From assembly GCA_903930805.1 (NCBI GenBank), contig CAIYZZ010000525.1, forward strand, positions 1 through 8,380: DNA of 8,380 nt, read 5' to 3'. Below are positions 6,568 to 8,380 of the stretch, piece after piece. The position numbers and the translations under genes are program-made. This DNA is from an uncultured Rhodocyclaceae bacterium (GTDB taxonomy: Bacteria > Pseudomonadota > Gammaproteobacteria > Burkholderiales > Rhodocyclaceae). Under the pieces are notes generated by a model. It did no database searches and had not been told where the DNA came from. It saw only the letters and a program-made list of their open reading frames with translations. How positions within the stretch are numbered: position 1 is the first letter of the stretch; every line of letters begins with the position of its first letter.

Positions 6568-7677
6568 TTACTGCGAGATCGCGACGCAGTTGCGGCCATT
6601 GCGCTTTGCCGCATACACACCCAGATCAGCGGCCTTCATCAGTTCTTCAAGCCCCGCCATCTCAGTTGTTCTAGCCGCGACGCCAACACTGATACTGCCG
6701 ACCCACTCACCCGCACCCGCAGGAACACGCAGTGCGGCAACTTCCTCGCGGATGGACTCGGCCAGCTTCATCACACCATCCAGCGGCGTACCCGCGCAAA
6801 TAATCAGAAACTCATCACCTCCCAGCCGGCAAACGATATCGTCGTTGCGCACAACGTGTAGCAATTGTTTCGCTAGCGCACGCAGAACGGCATCCCCGGC
6901 ATCGTGACCCTGAGTATCGTTGATTTGCTTGAAGTTATCGGCATCGATCATCATGCAGGCGAGGGGAACCCCCTCACGTACCGAGGTTTCCCATTCCGAG
7001 GCAAAGCTTCGCATGGCGTAACGGCGGTTTGGCAGGCCGGTCAGCGTGTCCGTGTTGGCGAGGTCATCAAGTCGCTGGTTGGCTTCAGTCAGAGCCTGGG
7101 TACGCTCCGCTACACGCGCTTCCAGTGTCTTGTTCAGTTGCACCAGTTCATGATTGCGTTCGGAGACCTGATGGAACAGGGCATTCAGCGCTGTCAGCAA
7201 AGTATCTGTCGCCGGGTCTTTGGACGGTCCCTGATTCAGGTAAGCATCTTCGGGTCGTGAGCCTGACTGGATCGCTGCAATCTGCCTAGACATGAACTGA
7301 TCCATACCAAGGATATGGTAGGCCAGCCAGTGCGTCAGAAACTCGAGGAGAAGCTTCGCCGCATCCCGATTGCTTGCGGAGACGCCGCCATGGAGTTGCG
7401 TTACCTCGTCCAGAAAGCTGGCATGGGCCGCCCGATGTTGAGCAACAAAGCGCGGATCGAGATGCATTGCCGCCATCATGGTTTCTTCTTCGGCGAAGTG
7501 GTAGCGGGCGTAGTCTGCCAACTCGGCAAAAACCACCTCCAATTCAGTGATGGATGCCCCGGCCTGCCGCATGATCAGAACGCCGAATCGATTGATCAGA
7601 TCGACCAAACGATGGTGCTGTTCATCGACGTCGGTCAGCCCGGTAATGAAGCAGGTGGTCCACTGAAACGCTTCCAC
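6568..7677 (-). CDS. Hemerythrin-GGDEF diguanylate cyclase (Bhr-DGC type)
   Basis: This 369-residue, apparently soluble protein joins an oxygen-binding bacteriohemerythrin domain to a diguanylate cyclase. The hemerythrin domain (about 1-135) keeps all seven expected di-iron ligands: H21 (DEQHH), H60 and E64 (HFAEE), H81 and H85 (HRAAH), H121 and D126 (HILGMD). A helical coiled-coil linker (about 155-208, with LNKTLEARVAERTQAL) leads to the GGDEF domain (about 209-369), which has RLGGDEF (284-290) and an RxxD inhibitory site (R277-D280) five residues before it. It should make c-di-GMP from two GTP, controlled by oxygen or redox state and by product feedback. The start is GTG at 7677, with AGGA 7 bases upstream. 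It overlaps the TAG of the upstream chemoreceptor gene by one base, so the two are translationally linked. Confidence 0.92.
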   Translation of the reverse strand: MEAFQWTTCFITGLTDVDEQHHRLVDLINRFGVLIMRQAGASITELEVVFAELADYARYHFAEEETMMAAMHLDPRFVAQHRAAHASFLDEVTQLHGGVSASNRDAAKLLLEFLTHWLAYHILGMDQFMSRQIAAIQSGSRPEDAYLNQGPSKDPATDTLLTALNALFHQVSERNHELVQLNKTLEARVAERTQALTEANQRLDDLANTDTLTGLPNRRYAMRSFASEWETSVREGVPLACMMIDADNFKQINDTQGHDAGDAVLRALAKQLLHVVRNDDIVCRLGGDEFLIICAGTPLDGVMKLAESIREEVAALRVPAGAGEWVGSISVGVAARTTEMAGLEELMKAADLGVYAAKRNGRNCVAISQ

Positions 7678-8380
7678 TATGTATTCCTGATAAAGCGGAA
7701 ATACGCAATCAATTCCCGCAGCCGCGACGAAGTCTCTTTCATCTGAAGCGTCTTCCCGGTGACCTCGGCAATAGAGGACGCAGTTTGGCCAATACCGCCA
7801 ACGATGCCCTCCACCTGTATTGCGATCTCATTTCCTGCGGACGATTGCTGGCGGGTGCCGTCGGCAATGTGTTGGGAGATGGCGGCGACTTCATCCCCAT
7901 GATGAGCCACTGCGTCAAGTCCAGCCCGCGCGGCCGTTACGGCGGTATCGGCACCGGCGACATGTCCTCCGGCCGCTTCCATCGTCGTCACGGCAATTTG
8001 CGTAATACGCTGAATTTCCTGAACGCTGGCGGTAATTTCCGCAGTCTGTTTGCTGGAGTTCTCGGCCAGTTTTCTGACTTCATCAGCCACGACAGCGAAG
8101 CCCCGACCGGATTCGCCAGCCCGGGCCGCTTCGATGGCGGCGTTCAGGGCCAGCAGATTGGTTTGATCGGCAATCCCGCGAATGACCTGACTCACGCGAT
8201 CAATAGCGAAGATGGACTGGAAGAGTTCAGCCATGGTCTGCCCTGCACCATTAACCGTCGTCACGACGTTTAGCGAAGCGGACTGACTTTCGCTCATGCG
8301 TTGCGATGCCTCGTTGAGCAGCCCGTGTGATGCCGCTACTGCCTGGGAGGCCTGCTGCGCACTGTCGGCAATTTCATTGA
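7677..8380 (-). CDS. Methyl-accepting chemotaxis protein, C-terminal part (truncated by window edge)
   Basis: The frame is open to the right edge, so the N-terminal sensory part is missing; about 233 residues are visible. They form the long cytoplasmic coiled-coil hairpin of a chemoreceptor. The CheA/CheW-contacting tip is recognisable from [20 protein letters not shown] through [18 protein letters not shown] (minus strand, about 8190-8070). The flanking heptads are rich in A, Q, E, S and T and would contain the methylation sites. The last residues, [12 protein letters not shown], lack an obvious CheR-tethering pentapeptide. An internal ATG (8297) is not the real start, because the upstream codons continue the same coiled coil ([17 protein letters not shown]). 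The TAG stop overlaps the GTG of the hemerythrin-GGDEF gene. The signal sensed cannot be told from this part. Confidence 0.92.
   Translation of the reverse strand, partial: NEIADSAQQASQAVAASHGLLNEASQRMSESQSASLNVVTTVNGAGQTMAELFQSIFAIDRVSQVIRGIADQTNLLALNAAIEAARAGESGRGFAVVADEVRKLAENSSKQTAEITASVQEIQRITQIAVTTMEAAGGHVAGADTAVTAARAGLDAVAHHGDEVAAISQHIADGTRQQSSAGNEIAIQVEGIVGGIGQTASSIAEVTGKTLQMKETSSRLRELIAYFRFIRNT
7685..7688 (-). promoter_or_regulatory. Ribosome binding site inside the MCP 3' end
   Basis: AGGA on the minus strand lies 7 bases before the GTG start at 7677 and within the last codons of the MCP gene. It supports the GTG as the true start of the diguanylate cyclase and suggests coupled translation. 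Confidence 0.65.

Noticed and set aside
7677..8297. A short complete gene starting at the internal ATG 8297
   Set aside because: The 27 upstream codons to the window edge are open and continue the chemoreceptor coiled coil, so this is an internal methionine of a truncated MCP.

Overview
The window is a compact Calvin-cycle locus built around a form II RubisCO, followed by a chemotaxis/c-di-GMP gene pair. GC-rich codon use, the form II CbbM sequence, the CbbR type and the tRNA-Ala(GGC) with encoded CCA suggest a betaproteobacterium, possibly a Rhodocyclales- or Thiobacillus-like facultative or chemolithoautotroph. The taxonomic call is inference, and no species is claimed.

Layout. Bases 1-99 hold a promoter remnant and tRNA-Ala(GGC). 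A hairpin at 133-158 with T-runs on both strands separates this gene from the converging cbb genes. On the minus strand, read from right to left, come cbbY (HAD phosphatase, 5547-4810), cbbM (form II RubisCO, 4716-3337), cbbQ (MoxR-type AAA+ ATPase, 3267-2464) and cbbO (VWA-domain partner, 2434-164). cbbR (LysR-type regulator, 5620-6546, plus strand) diverges from cbbY. Converging on cbbR from the right are a hemerythrin-GGDEF diguanylate cyclase (7677-6568) and, overlapping its start by one base, the C-terminal part of a methyl-accepting chemotaxis protein that runs off the window at 8380. There is no gene-free stretch above 300 bases.

How the genes fit together. CbbM fixes CO2. CbbQ and CbbO form the motor/adaptor activase that removes inhibitory sugar phosphates from RubisCO. 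CbbY should destroy the inhibitor xylulose-1,5-bisphosphate. The locus is therefore one RubisCO plus its two maintenance activities under a divergent CbbR. The most notable regulatory signal is a 41-bp element present twice, exactly 786 bp apart, in the same orientation and at 32/41 identity. One copy lies in the cbbR-cbbY gap and the other just before cbbM, overlapping the last codons and stop of cbbY. Both copies carry TCA-N7-TTA-N6-TGA, which fits the known CbbR pattern TNA-N7-TNA. A strong hairpin terminator lies between cbbM and cbbQ and probably keeps activase expression below RubisCO expression.

I see no wholly new enzyme system. The interest lies in the duplicated operator, the placement of cbbY, the intra-operon terminator and the linked MCP/hemerythrin-diguanylate cyclase pair.
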